A DNA stretch of 64,000 nt from Lunularia cruciata (taxonomy: Eukaryota > Streptophyta > Marchantiopsida > Lunulariales > Lunulariaceae), in assembly GCA_948567375.1 (NCBI GenBank), contig OX419756.1:30296552-30360551 (forward strand), given 5' to 3'. Within the stretch, counting starts at the first letter, position 1; each line of letters begins with the position of its first letter. The notes beneath the pieces are model-generated. The model worked only from the letters and a program-made list of their open reading frames with translations. It had not been told where the DNA came from and ran no database searches. Made by a program: the position numbers and the translations under genes. This document shows positions 30,479 through 42,100 of this stretch, one piece after another.

Positions 30479-31350
30479 CTAGAAAGCTTCTTCTTGATGT
30501 GCTTCCCACAGATAGTCTTCGGATTTCTTCAAAAGCTTTGTAAGTGGTGCAGCAAGCACTGCATAGTTTGAGACAAAGCGTCTGTAATATCCGACATGTC
30601 CCAAGAAGGCTCTTAGCTCCCGGATGTTCTTCGGGGATTCCAAAGCTGCGATTATCTTAACCTTCTCAACATCAACTTCAATACCTTGGCTTGACACCCG
30701 ATGCCCCAGAAGAATTCCTCCTTCATTGCAAAGAAGCATTTCTCCGGGTGTAATGACAAGCCGGCAAAACGACACCTTTCAAACGTTTGGCGAAGGTAAT
30801 CTATATATACATCCCTTCGCCCAAACACAAAAAAGTCATCAATAAAAACTTCAACAAATTTGCGGAGGAAATCTTTGAAGATCAAATTCATTATCCGCTG
30901 GAAAGTAGCGGGAGCATTACACAACCCAAAGGGCATTTGATTGTAAGCAAAAGTGCCCCAATCGGTCGTGAATGTAGTTTTATCCTTGTCTTCTTCTCAA
31001 ATGGATACTTGATTGTACCCTAAAAATCCATCGAGAAAACTATAACAAGGATGCCTAGCTACTTGATCTAAAATTGTATCGGTAAAAGGCAAGGGATGAT
31101 GATCTTTCCTTGTGACTGCGTTCAATTTTCGGAAGTATTGGCACACTCAAATCTTCCATGTTTTCTTCTTTGGGACAATGACAATGGGGGAGAACCATTC
31201 ACTGCTTAAGACAAGGAAGATGATTCCGGCCCCTAAGTACTTATTGATTTCATCTTTTACCAAAAGCGAGTACTTCGGGTTCAGGCGGTATTGTCGCTGC
31301 CAAACCAGAACTGCACCTTCAATCAAATCAATCCGGTGTTCTCCGAATTC
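30479..31350 (-). pseudogene. pol: C reverse transcriptase
   Basis: RT spread over at least two frames. The upstream part (31350-30940) reads YSLLVKDEINKYL, SEWFSPIVIVPKKK, LNAVTRKDHHPLPF with stops. Next come MPFGLCNAPATFQRIMN and active site EVFIDDFFVFG (about 30830), then LLGHRVSSQGIEVD and RAFLGHVGYYRRFVSNY. The YxDD aspartates survive as FIDD. Frameshifts near 30940 and 30770 mean no enzyme is made. Confidence 0.88.
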
Positions 31351-32305
31351 TCATGGAATACCTGGCATTTGATCAATCGACCAGGCAAATACATCCTGGA
31401 ACTCTATAAACAGGGCAATGTATCTTGCCAACTCCTCCGAAGTAACTGTCTTTGAGATTTTTAAAATTTTTCCTTCAGTGAGTAACACCTCTTGACAGTC
31501 ATCGGGGTTGATGACTCCTTCAACGTGGCTTACTTGGCTTATCCCAAGGCGAGCAGCCATCAAACCTCCTTCCTCCAAGTCAGGTTCACCCAAGGCGAGG
31601 TCATATGGATCTTCGTCGTCAACCTCTACCTCGTAGCATTCCAAGTAATTAACTTGGACTTCTTCTTCAGATTCGTCTGAAGATGAAGACGATGAGTCTT
31701 CGGACTCGTCCTCCTCTTCAGACGAACTTGTTTCCCTCAGATGGGGAACCTTTGTCCAGCTCACAGTCACCAGCTTCTGATCTTCGAACAAAATGTCCTT
31801 GAATCTTAACTTCTGCTGATGCCAATCCACTACAACTTGGGCACTATACAACCAGGGTCTGCCGATCAACAGAGGGTAACCAGTTTTTGTCACTAGTTTT
31901 TGTCACTGGCCGTAACACAATGTAATTCAACTTGAAGGGTACCCCTCCAATGATCGTGGTAATGTTTGACAGCATGCCCAAGGGCCGTCTCCTGGTTTGG
32001 TCTGCAAACTTCAAAACTCCGGGTGTTGGTTCAAATGTATGATACCCGAGTCGATTTGCAGTATCTTCAGTCATGACATTCACACCGGATCCAGAGTCAA
32101 TGGGTATCGATGTGATCATGCACCCTGCAATCTCCGCGTCTACCTCGGGAGATCCCAAATCTTCTTGTTCAATACGATAGATAGCAGGCAGGTCCTTCTT
32201 TGACATCGACCTCACCTTCTTGAAGGCCAAATTAAGTTGTCTCTTGTACAGCTTGTTATCTTCCCACGATTTCTTAAATGTAACATTGGCATTTGTGGTG
32301 GCCAA
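31351..32305 (-). pseudogene. pol: C aspartic protease and acidic linker to RT
   Basis: The protease active site is ITSIPIDSGSGVNVM near 32090, followed after a frame change by YPLLIGRPWLYSAQVVVDWH, the flap and end of a Ty3 protease. A strongly acidic, serine-rich stretch (SSSEEEDESEDSSSSSSDES near 31715-31665) and YIALFIEFQDVFAWSIDQMPGI, the usual entry into RT, come next. Frameshift near 31890 and TGA near 31350. Confidence 0.8.
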
Positions 32306-32318
32306 GTCGGCTACAATA

Positions 32319-33325
32319 TCATATTTGGGGAACTCCTCCCAATTTGACCGTCTTCATCTTCGGCTTTGGGTCCGAGGACTCTCCATGCTCCCTCTTGACT
32401 TCGGGACGCTTCAAAATGGTGACGGGCTTAATGATGGCCTTAACCCGAGGTTCCTCGGGTTGGCCTACCTCGGCTTGGATCAGACCCTTTACTTTGGATC
32501 GGATGTCCGCCGGAAAAATTGGAGACTTCGTCTTTGTCTCTTCTTCCAAACTCAGTTCTCGAGTCCTGAGTAATGCCTCCGTTAATTCTTTTTGCAAGGC
32601 TTTAGCTTTAGCTTTTGCGAGGATCTTTTCCTCCTTGGCCGAAAGAATGGCTTTTGGGTGCTATCTCTTCGCCTTTTGGGAAGACGACGAGGTCGTACTC
32701 AGTTCTTTGGGATCACGCTTCTTCTTGCTAGAGCGTGTCTCAACTTTCAAAACTTCAAGGTCTGGCCATTCTCCTTCTGAGGCCGGACTCCCTTCTTGAG
32801 GTCTTTCTTCCTCAAGCGTAATACAATTTACATTCGTATCCCCCTTCGGCTGAAGTGCTGCACGCTCAGCGGGGGTCTGTACATATTTTACAGGAGGCTT
32901 TGGGTTCGGTGGGTGAGGGCATTGGTTGCCCGTATGCCCCGATCCTTTACAATTTCTACACAGGGGAACATACCCAATTTGCCTTTTTGGCTCGGGACAA
33001 TTTGGAGACCAATGTCCCATCAAGCCACAATTATAATAGGCTCCGGGCGCAACATTCTGAGGGCAATTTTGGTTGCTCATCGGTGGTCTTCGTGAAGGGT
33101 CATTGGGGTTATACTCCCTGGGTCCAAACCTCAGACCTTGATACGATGTGCTCGGTTGAGGCTATACCTCTTGAGTTTGGTACACCGCCTCTTCGTCCTC
33201 GTCTTGGTTCCATCCCGGAACCCAATCAATTTGTTGCACCGGGAATGCATTACGAGTATTGCATTCTGTGTTGGCGTGGCCAGATTTGCCACATGCGGTG
33301 CACCACACATTAGATCGTCCAAATG
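32319..33325 (-). pseudogene. gag: C gag nucleocapsid with three zinc knuckles
   Basis: Three CCHC-type knuckles in order: CTACGKSGHANTEC (near 33290), YYNCGLMGHWSPNC with the first cysteine changed to tyrosine (near 33040), and CRNCKGSGHTGNQC (near 32960). A TAG stop falls between the first and second. The downstream stretch 32319-32597 is a charged linker to the protease. Knuckles package element RNA. Three knuckles is more than the one or two usual in plant Ty3 elements. Confidence 0.8.
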
Positions 33326-34747
33326 CTAGGGCCTTTCTTTGGTCCTTAGCCCCACCATCTGGATCTTGAAATCCAAAAACTCCTTGATGAGGGCATCCAG
33401 CTTTGTATCCGCCTTATGTACACTCTTGGCTGGAGGAGTCACTGGTTTCTTGCCTCCACGTCTTCTGACTCGTCTTGGCTTTGATTCTTCTTCGGATTCC
33501 AAAGAAGAGCTCGAAGATGTAGAGGATTCGTCCGAAGAAGGGGAGGTGTTGCGCGAAGCTCTCCTTCTGGGCTTCTTGCCCTTCTTCTCCTGATTTCTCC
33601 GGTTACCGGCAGAGTGAGAGTGGGCCGCTTCATAACGAGTAACATGTTTGAGTACTTTGTCCAAGGAAGTTACGTTCCTCTCCCTGGCAAAGATTCGTAT
33701 CTCTGGTGAAAGGTCCCCAAGGAACCAGGTAATGGCTTGGGCATCGGAGTGTCCCACCACCCCCGATTGCTTGGGAACTCGGTTCAGTAATGCCATGAAC
33801 CGCTCAGAGTAGTCTCTCAACTTCTCCTTCTTGCCCCGGTCCAAATCGTTGAGTGCCGCAAAGACACTCGTATCATAGTCAACCTCCCGGAATCGTTCCA
33901 GAAAGTTGTTTCTCAAGTCTGCCCAATCCGATGGTACAAACCCCTTCTGAGTCACATGGGTGTACCAGCTCCAAGCTTTCTTGCGAAGCAGACTTGGAAA
34001 GATTCTTAGTCGATCCGCCGAGTCATGCTCCTTGTTAGCAAAGGAGATGACTTTGAATTCTTTGATGAATTCATCAGGGTCTTTGTCTTGTTCTGTCCCC
34101 TTATACTTCTGATAGGCGTGTTGGGTGACAGGAAGTGAAGTCATCGTTTGATGCACTGGGATTGGCTGAGGTAATGTGGAACTTGACGGAACGGAAGAAT
34201 TGGCTGGAATTGACGCCGTGTTGTCAGCCCAAGGATTCCAATTCGTCAAATTCAAAGTAGGGTCTTCTTTGACAATTTCTACTATGAGAGGGTCGACTTC
34301 AACCTGAGTGGAAGACTCATGATCAACACCTTTGATGGGTTCTTCAAAATTCCTTCGAGACAATCAAGGAATTGTTCGTAGAAGATATTGACACTCGTCT
34401 TCAGTAAGTATGCGTGCTGTCTTTTCTCGAACAAAGGTCTTCAAGGAAACAACTTCCTTTACAACTCTAGGGGAAGTTGGTGTACTGGGCCGCATCATAT
34501 GTTTGCCCACTCGATTCTTTCTTCTTCTTGGAAGAAGAGGGAGATGCAAAGTAGCCTTGCCAACCGCCTTCACGTTTCTTGTGGTCAAGTTCTCGTAGGG
34601 CTTCTTGCACTTTGTGAAGGAGTTCAAACTCCAACACCTCTTGCTCAGTTTCGTCAATGATGGATGGGACGTTCAGACGTTCGTCTTCTTCATGTTGAAG
34701 TGCTCATCTTCAAGCTCTCTCTTCCCGTTGTTCTTTCAATGCAGACA
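33326..34747 (-). pseudogene. gag: C gag matrix/capsid
   Basis: The main open part (33326-34363) contains DPDEFIKEFKVISFANKEHD, WSWYTHVTQKGF, DWADLRNNFLERF and LRDYSERFMALLNRVP, the classic retrotransposon gag fold. A serine/arginine-rich tail (RRRASRNTSPSSDESSTS) follows. It is preceded in frame by a TGA and in another frame by an N-terminal charged helix (EQEVLEFELLHKVQEALREL). Homologous gag sequence occurs on the plus strand at 55201-55596. Confidence 0.88.
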
Positions 34748-34810
34748 TTCATATTGCATTGATACCCAGTTTCCAATTTGGCTTCGTATTCTTCCACTTC
34801 CAAGATTTGT

Positions 34811-34829
34811 ATCCCCGGCAGCGGTGCCA
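34811..34829 (-). other. C primer-binding site (tRNA-Asp-like)
   Basis: On the minus strand TGGCACCGCTGCCGGGGAT begins 7 bp after the 5' LTR. It resembles the TGGCGCCGTTGCCGGGGA site, complementary to tRNA-Asp, used by Athila/Tat elements, with two transitions. Confidence 0.85.
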
Positions 34830-35630
34830 AAAATCATGTGACAACCCGGCAAATATCACTTCTGCGGTAATCGGGTAAGTAAAGTTTGTTCCCGCAGAGA
34901 TACAAGTCAGAAATGTCCAAATATGAAGCAAAGTAACAATTTCAGTTCTTCTTGAGTTCTTCTTTAGTCTCTCAGGTAGAAACCACACCCAGAAGAGAGT
35001 AACAAGCACTGACTCGCAATCTTGTCACAAATTAACACTCCATAATCACAACTCCATCAAATCTTTCCAAACAATCTTGATTGTGATGATTCAGGCTCTC
35101 CCAAAAATGGCACTTCACTGCAAAACGACTTCGCCTCATAATTGTGTTCCACCCCTCCACTGAAGGCACAACTTCCTCGATTGAAATTGCTTCACATCAA
35201 CTTTGCACTGCACTCACAAATGCAGAATACTACCAACACTACAATTCCTCTCAGATCTGTCAAGGCATTGCTTTGATTGCACTTCACTCAGGATCAAACA
35301 CACAAAATGAAGATCAAGGCTGTGGAATCCAACATCCAACAAACACTCTGACTTGCACTTCGAATTTCTCCAAACACTCACCAACACAATTGTGAAATTG
35401 ATACTTGGAATCAAGCTCAAGCGACGAGCACTGCTTCCCAGCACTTCGCTTTATCTATTCTCAGAAATAATGAGCACTGAACAACATTTTCCTGCGAATG
35501 CTACTTCTTAAATAGTGAAGTAATCGACAGTTCTAACAACTATACCGTTCTACTACAACTGTTCTAACCTGCAGATCCAAAATGACAATGCACCTCTTCA
35601 TATCTGCCCCTTCAAATCTCAAATTGGTTA

Positions 35631-38204
35631 CTAATCCAATCCAATGTCTACTTCTTCATTGGCTTTCAAACCCGAACCCGAAGTAGTCTTACTTCCTACT
35701 ACATTTTCCTTGGGTTTCAGATCTCCTACATCTTCCACCAGATGTAGCAATTCTCTTTCCTGATCTGAAATTGCACTAGTGGGTAGTCTATCTAACTCTT
35801 CATCTTTTGACCCACTCTTCCCTAATGTCTTTGAGGGCAACTCCAAAGACATTTGGATTCCTATGTTATCTACTTCGGGTTTTGCCTTAACATCCTGCCG
35901 AAGCTTTTCTAACTCTATTCTCACTAAGTCTAATCTAATTGCAATATTGTCTTCTACTTCTAAGATCTTCCTGTCTACACGAGTTTTGAGACTAATCAAC
36001 AAGGCATTCAAATCTGTATCTTTCGCTTGTCTTCGCCTCGTCTCTTGCACCAACAACTTCAACTCGTGCAGTCTTGTTTCTTCAATCCGAACGCTGGCTT
36101 CTGTACTTAACATTGCGTTCACTCTGAGGACTATTTCCTTCAATGGCTCCAATCTTGTCTTGTGTTCTCGTTCCCGATCTGCAAGCCATTCCTCTCGATA
36201 CATCGCCAATTCTTCTTTGAATTTGGCCTTCACCGCTTCCTTCTCTTTCTCCTACTGTTCAACCTTCTCTTCCTGATTACGAAGTAATTCCCGTAATCTC
36301 TCTTCTTCTCTATATCTCGCAGCCAACTCTCGTTGCCAAAGTTGCTTCTTCTCCTCCATACTCTCCATCACTCGATCGAGCTCTTGATCCTTCGATGCTA
36401 CCCTCGCCATAGCATGGATAAGCTCTACTCTTGAATCAGCAAACTGCTGCTTCAAGATTTCGTGCTCCGCTACCTGTCTCTCCCTTGCGATGTCACTCTT
36501 CCTTGCAAGATCTTCTCGATAACTCACTTCTCTCTTCAGGTCTTCAATTACCTGATTTCTCTCTACTGCTTCCGCTCGCAGTACTTCTCTCTCTTCCTCA
36601 CCTCGGGTTATACTCTTCTTCAACTCCGAGTTTTCTTCTTCTAATCTTGATAAGACCTGCAAAACAGTCTTTACCTCTGGACAAGTAGACTGCATCTCCT
36701 TCTTCTTCTTCTCCAACTTCACCAACAGTGAGCATACTACCGTCTGCAGGTAATCTACTCCATTACTGGCAACTTCTTCCTCCCGCGGAGTGGCCTCTCT
36801 TCTTTCCTTGTGTTCTCCCGATACTCGCCTTCTTCTCTGGAGTCTTCATATCGGAATTGACGCCTCACTGCCCAAGCTTTCTTCTACCTCTTCCTTCACT
36901 CTACTCGGCCCCGCTTCACACTTCGCCTTATGTCTTGAGCGAACTCCTCACTGTATTGCGATCTTCTTCTCCTCGAGCACTGGTACTTCGTCTTCCAGCG
37001 CCCCATTGTCTTTGGTTTCTACTTCGGCTTGCATTTCTTCTTTGTATTCTTGAGCCGCTGGTGCCAAGGTCATTTCTCCACCATCTTCACTGTCACTGCT
37101 AGTATCTCTACTCTGCTGTGTCAGCTCAAGTTCCTCCTCACATTCCGAGTCCTCCGTCTTGAGCTCGGCTTCGCCTTCTGAGTCTTCATCTTCTGACTCA
37201 ATCACCACCATTCCTTGCCTCAGGTTATTTTTTTGCATCTTTCCAGGTTTCTTGTTTTCTTTAGCTTCTGCTTGCTGAGTTCTCTTCTTCGTCGGGGTAC
37301 TTACAACGACCTCCACATTCTTCGCTGTCTTCGCGTAGTAATAGTCCGTGCTCCGGATTTGGAGAATGTATTGCTGCTCCTCCGCGTCGACTTCTCTTCT
37401 CAAGTCAGGATGGAAATGAGACACCATTCTATTGCACTCCGCCAAATTGAGCAAATTTAACCCGAGGTAAAAATGTGCTGCAAATGGTACGATGTAGTGT
37501 GGAGGCAACTTATCCCGCAGATTCCACACCATCTGCCTTGTTCTCCCGTGAAAGCACCTTGCCCAATTGATCGGTTCTCCTGCAAATAACTTGTGAAAGA
37601 ACACCGCTTGGTGTTTCATCACATAGGTAGTTCTCTCCGGCTTCAGGATGGCCATTAGTGCACTCACAATTCCTCTCCTCACAGGGTCTTTGTAGCTCTC
37701 AACTTTGTTCCCATTCTTCGTCCTCTTCGACGAGAAGGCATCTCTCACCTCCTGCGTTTCTTGGGCTATCTCTCCTTTCCCCAAGAACGTGGCTCTCTGC
37801 TCCGAACCCGCCTCCCTCCCGAGTACGAGTCTCCAATCCGACTCTGTCCAGCAAGCCGGATTTCCTCTCTTCTCTTCTTCCTTGGGACCATCGAGACATT
37901 TACTCTCGATGATTTCTGTCATGAATCTTGGAAAACTTACGTTCCAGTTCCATGCCAGAAAAGTGATCCGAAGTTGGCTCAAGACTTCAATCCTCGCTAC
38001 TATATCTAATCTCCAAATTGCATGATTTCTCACTGCAAATTCGGAGTTCTTCTTCCCTCCTCCCATCTCTTCTGCTTTCTTACTATCTCTCGATTTCTCT
38101 CTCGCGACTTCTCCCTTGCGCACTAACACGAGTCCAACTCTATTTCCCTTTCTCCGATCACCTACAAGACGACTCCTCAACGGCGAAGGAAAATTGCTCG
38201 ACAT
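35631..38204 (-). pseudogene. LTR-encoded ORF of unknown function, copy in C 5' LTR
   Basis: One reading frame of about 857 codons in the element's sense orientation, broken only by TGA at 36948 and TAG at 36252. Part 1 (418 codons) has a basic start, a folded-looking middle (WRLDIVARIEVL, TFLAWNWNVSFPRFM, TTYVMKHQAVFFHKLF, NWARCFHGRTRQMVW, FAAHFYLGLNLLNLAE) and an acidic tail (VIESEDEDSEGEAELKTEDS). Part 2 is a long coiled coil rich in E, K and R (LSRLEEENSELKKSITRGEE and onward). Part 3 ends EVDIGLD. I recognise no named domain with certainty; part 1 may relate to the loosely defined 'putative plant transposon protein' families. Related sequence exists in LTRs of C2 (56390-56948) and C3 (about 51900-53640). 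Confidence 0.78.
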
Positions 38205-38223
38205 TTCGTCATTGTAGTTTCAA

Positions 38224-38231
38224 TTTTTATA
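38224..38231 (-). promoter_or_regulatory. C 5' LTR TATA box (TATAAAAA)
   Basis: CTCTATAAAAATTG on the minus strand, about 20 bp before the first ATG of the LTR ORF at 38204. Transcription would start near 38200, at or just past that ATG, so a downstream ATG may be the real start. Confidence 0.6.
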
Positions 38232-38613
38232 GAGTTGCACTTCTTCGTCTTCCGTCACTTTGAGTTTCTACCAAGAAATCACACCTCCGGCATGCACCTA
38301 TCACTGTCAATCAACCTTTGCGCGTATGAGCCGCCAGTTTTGAAACGGGCCCTTCTTGAATTTCTCGCCCCGACGAAAGGTTGTTAGACTGTCTTTGCCT
38401 CGGGTTGAGCTCCCCCCAATCCGAAGACAATTTACTTCTTATTGTATGTTGACATGGAATTTCTGAGTACTTTGCCTTATGACCCAAAGTCACTTTACTT
38501 TGGGTTTCATCCCGAAGACAATTTTCTTCGCCTTCTTTGGCCATACAGGCGCAATCCGACTTCTCTATACACTTCTTCTCCTTTATTTTGAAAAAAAAAA
38601 TGTGGGCACCACA

Positions 38614-38618
38614 AGTAG
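38614..38618. repeat. Target-site duplication AGTAG, right copy (element C)
   Basis: Identical to 24834-24838 and directly adjacent to the LTR end at 38613. Confidence 0.93.
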
Positions 38619-39101
38619 TTAGAGTTATTCTAGTTGTTTCTCAGGGACTACTTTCTGACAGTCTGATTTGGTGTTCAGGGTACTGAATTCACGGTAGGGC
38701 CCACCATCACTTTGCACCGTTCGCACCATCAGTGGGACCGTTAGGGTTCCAGTGCTAGCTCGAGTCCAGGGAGGTATAGTTTCGAAGTGAGCTCCAGAGA
38801 GCTCACTTCTCTGATGTTAAGCCTTCGAGTTCTTGGCTATGGTGGACAGAGGCCGGCGAGCGTCACCTGGATTCTCTATGCTTGAGTGGGTGTGGCTTGA
38901 CTGTAATCAATGCCCAGTTGTTGGCAGTTTATAGAGTGACAGATCAAGTACTGATCTGAGTTGAGTTGAGTTGAGAATGTTAAGCAATCTGATTATTGTG
39001 GCACTTTAGAGTCTATGTATGACTTATGTGTGAGTTGTGCTTCTATAGTGTATGATGTTGACAGCGATGTATGTTGTGTAGCAATGTATATACGCACGAC
39101 A
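38619..39101 (+). mobile_element. B2 LTR, right piece
   Basis: Completes the plus-strand B-family LTR: the rest of the 450-bp block (TTAGAGTTATTC to GATTAT), then the A block 38997-39101 ending GCACGACA. Without the B and C insertions, B2 is an A-GC-B-A unit lacking its first 20-odd bases, most simply a solo LTR or truncated element. Confidence 0.85.
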
Positions 39102-42100
39102 AAAATGAATTTGGGAGTGTCAAATCAAGAGCACATGACATCTCTTGTTCTAACTGTTCTCTTGATGCTCTAACCCACACACTCTATTACAACTCTCACT
39201 CTCAACCTACTTCTCATGCTCAAGACTCTTAAAATTAAAACACACACCAACTATCAAATCTCCCACCACGTATATACATCAAAGCTCTCAAAGAAAATGC
39301 AATTATAATCCATATGGCCTATCATTTAAATGTACATAGATTATTCACATGGCAACAGCTCAATTATGAGATCCATCATACAATCTACTCCAATAATATG
39401 GAGATAACCCACACAATACTTTTGTTTCATTGGTTATGCAAACCATAACACTATAACGGTCATATTTTTCTACAAATTACATTTACTTACAATAGTATAG
39501 GATCGTGGATCAAGTTGGAGTTTATAGTAAAGCAACATAAGCCCTTCCCCTATGGTTGATTTTATTGAGGAGATTATTTACTTTTCATACCTATTACATC
39601 TTCCGCTGTAGAAGAAGTACCAATGAAGTATTGGAATATCAACCTAAGGAGTTATGATGTCTTGAGTAATCATTTTTTGCTCTATATTGTGCACAACCTC
39701 ATACTTTTCAACAAGAGGCTTATCAAGATAGTTTATGAATATCTTAGAGATTGCATCTAGATAGATGATCACTTTAGTGGATTTATAAAGTTGTTTTGGC
39801 TTGTTGTAGCAATGGAAAGGAGGGAGCTTTCTAGATCAATTAGCTTGGTACCTATGCTAGTTGACTTCTTAGAATACAGAAGGACACAAAGGGTATTAGA
39901 ACAATTTCTATGTTGGAGTTCTTATTCCATCTTATTAGCCATGCCATTGTCCTTTAGTATTGTTCACAATTCCAACAACCTATCAACTTAAATTTGCTAT
40001 ACCTAAGAGTTGTGAGACCATATCTCTTTGCGTTAAATCACTCTTGGATATTTACCTAGATTGTGTTGTCCTGTATGTTGAAAAGAATTTAGAAAAATCT
40101 CATGTGCATTCATCTTTAGAGAGCTTAGGGAGTTTAGTTTGCAAGTCTTATTCTTTTAAGCTCTCCTTCTTCTATTTATTAGCAACATGGCTTCTCACAA
40201 TAGTAAATTATAGTTCTTCAAACAGCTGCAAAAACACATTAAGGAGATCTCTATTTGCCTTAGCTCATTTTTTAGCTCCTTTATTTACTCTTTTAGCCAT
40301 ACCAAGCTATGTATTTCATCTTTGGCAAAAATTTATCTACATTATGGGCTCTATAAATCACATTAGATAGGCTTTTGACCATTTGACTACCAAATTTCAT
40401 TTTGGAGGCTTGAGAGTCATGGTATCAAAGTGTAAGGTATGGTAATTTTTAGTTATTCCTCTTTAGTTTAAGCTTCCTTGTTTTATATATACAAATGATT
40501 AACATGTTAGTATGGCCTAAGTATTTTATCACATTTCTTTTGGATGGCACCCTTGTGGAGGATATCTTTCATGTAGATAGCCTTTCCCTACCACGAGATC
40601 AATATGTGATACTTGGTATCTATTACTATATTATTGCTCATTGACTTAAAATAAAAATAATATCATGCTTGCTTCTCATCAAAATGATATCTTTAGTGAT
40701 TCTTTTTTTTTTGCACGATATGCTAAAAGGACAAAAAAGTTTGTATCAAGCACCATTAAGCACAACAACTCAAAAGGAAGTCTACCACTTATTGAATGAG
40801 AGACTTACTCTCTAAATCTTTCATTCAGTTATAAATTATCCATTCACTTTCTTATGCCAAAGATCCTGCAAAATGGCCCATAAAAATTGCCAAACATTGC
40901 ACTATATAATTTTTTCCCTCACGTTCACAGAAGGATCTCTAGAGTTGGAGTTTCTTCCAAAATCAACAATCATAATAGTAGTGCACTCAAGTAGGAAATG
41001 ACTATTTACTTCTAATGTAAGTAGTACTCATAAAGCCTTATTCATTTCACTCACTTTATGCTCCAAGCTCCCACATGAATGTATAACTTTCCTTTCCTAT
41101 CTTGAGACCTTTCCTTTTCTTCTTATATATTTTCCAAAGAAATCAAAATAAGTACTTTGTGTACCTTTGCAAAATTACTCTTATTCTAAATTACCCTGGA
41201 TAATGACTCTAAAGTCAAAGAGCCTTTACATGGGCTTTTTGACCTCACATAGAATCTTCTAGCATAATCTCTAAAAATCTGAGATTTTCTACTCATTAAA
41301 TTTTTAATAAAAGTTCAAGTTCAAATAAATCTACCTTACTTGAACTACTTCTATTATCAAAGATCACATAACTTTGTTGAGCCAATAGGATTTTGACATC
41401 TATTATATACCATATCCTTATAAAGTCCAAAAAGAAAGTCCCACTCTTATGTAATTTAATACAAAACCTACTAGAATACACAATTTAATATAAATTCTTT
41501 TAGGAGATCCACTCTAATACATATCTTATTTAAAGTTCATTACAAAGTCCCACTAAATATCTAGAAATTAAATTTTGAAATTTTTTCCCTTATCTTGCAA
41601 TGCAAACTTAGTTGGAGATACTCCTAACTTAATTAGAATTAAGCTAGCTATAGCTAGATCAATAGCACCAAAATACTATTAGAGACTCATGTACACCTTA
41701 GATATTATAGACCAAGCTACCTACTTTGCATGGTTCATACTTCTCTAATTGTATCATGTTATAGAGCCTTACTTGTGTATCTAGTGCCTTCTTCCTTCCT
41801 GAAGTGTTGATAGAAGGATCATATGAGTTTTTAATGATATTATTAGACAAAGGACTTTTGAATATGTGATAGAGGATTTGATTCGTAGACAAATATATTT
41901 AAAAATATATATATTGAGAAGTAGGCTAATCATTTATGATAGATAGACAATAGCACCTATAGCACTTTTGGGAAGTTAGAACTCTCAACACCTTTCCTTT
42001 CCTTCTATATTGTATTATTGATAAGCCAATGATAAAGATGTATGTGATTGAGGTGTAGAAAGTATATTTTCTCTCCAAGTATTTTTACAATAAATGATAG

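Larger units (their letters stand above)
24839..38613 (-). mobile_element. C: Ty3 (Athila/Tat-type) element with 3.8-kb coding LTRs
   Basis: 13.8 kb with full structure: target duplications, LTRs of 3817 and 3777 bp (roughly 97% identical by sampling), polypurine tract, tRNA-Asp-like primer-binding site, and gag-protease-RT-RNase H-integrase on the minus strand. The integrase end (FFPGKLHLRWMGPYRV...VNGWRVQRYW) is typical of the Athila/Tat branch. Pol has frequent stops and several frameshifts while the LTRs remain similar, so this copy may already have been defective when it moved, using proteins supplied by others. The LTRs themselves contain a long sense-strand reading frame. Confidence 0.93.
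34837..38613 (-). repeat. C 5' LTR (3777 bp)
   Basis: Direct repeat of 24839-28655 over its whole length. On the minus strand TGTGGTGCCCACATT...GGTTGTCACA. U3 is only about 400 bp to the TATA box; the remaining 3.4 kb would be R-U5 and holds the long ORF and about 800 bp of non-coding DNA before the primer-binding site. Confidence 0.95.
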
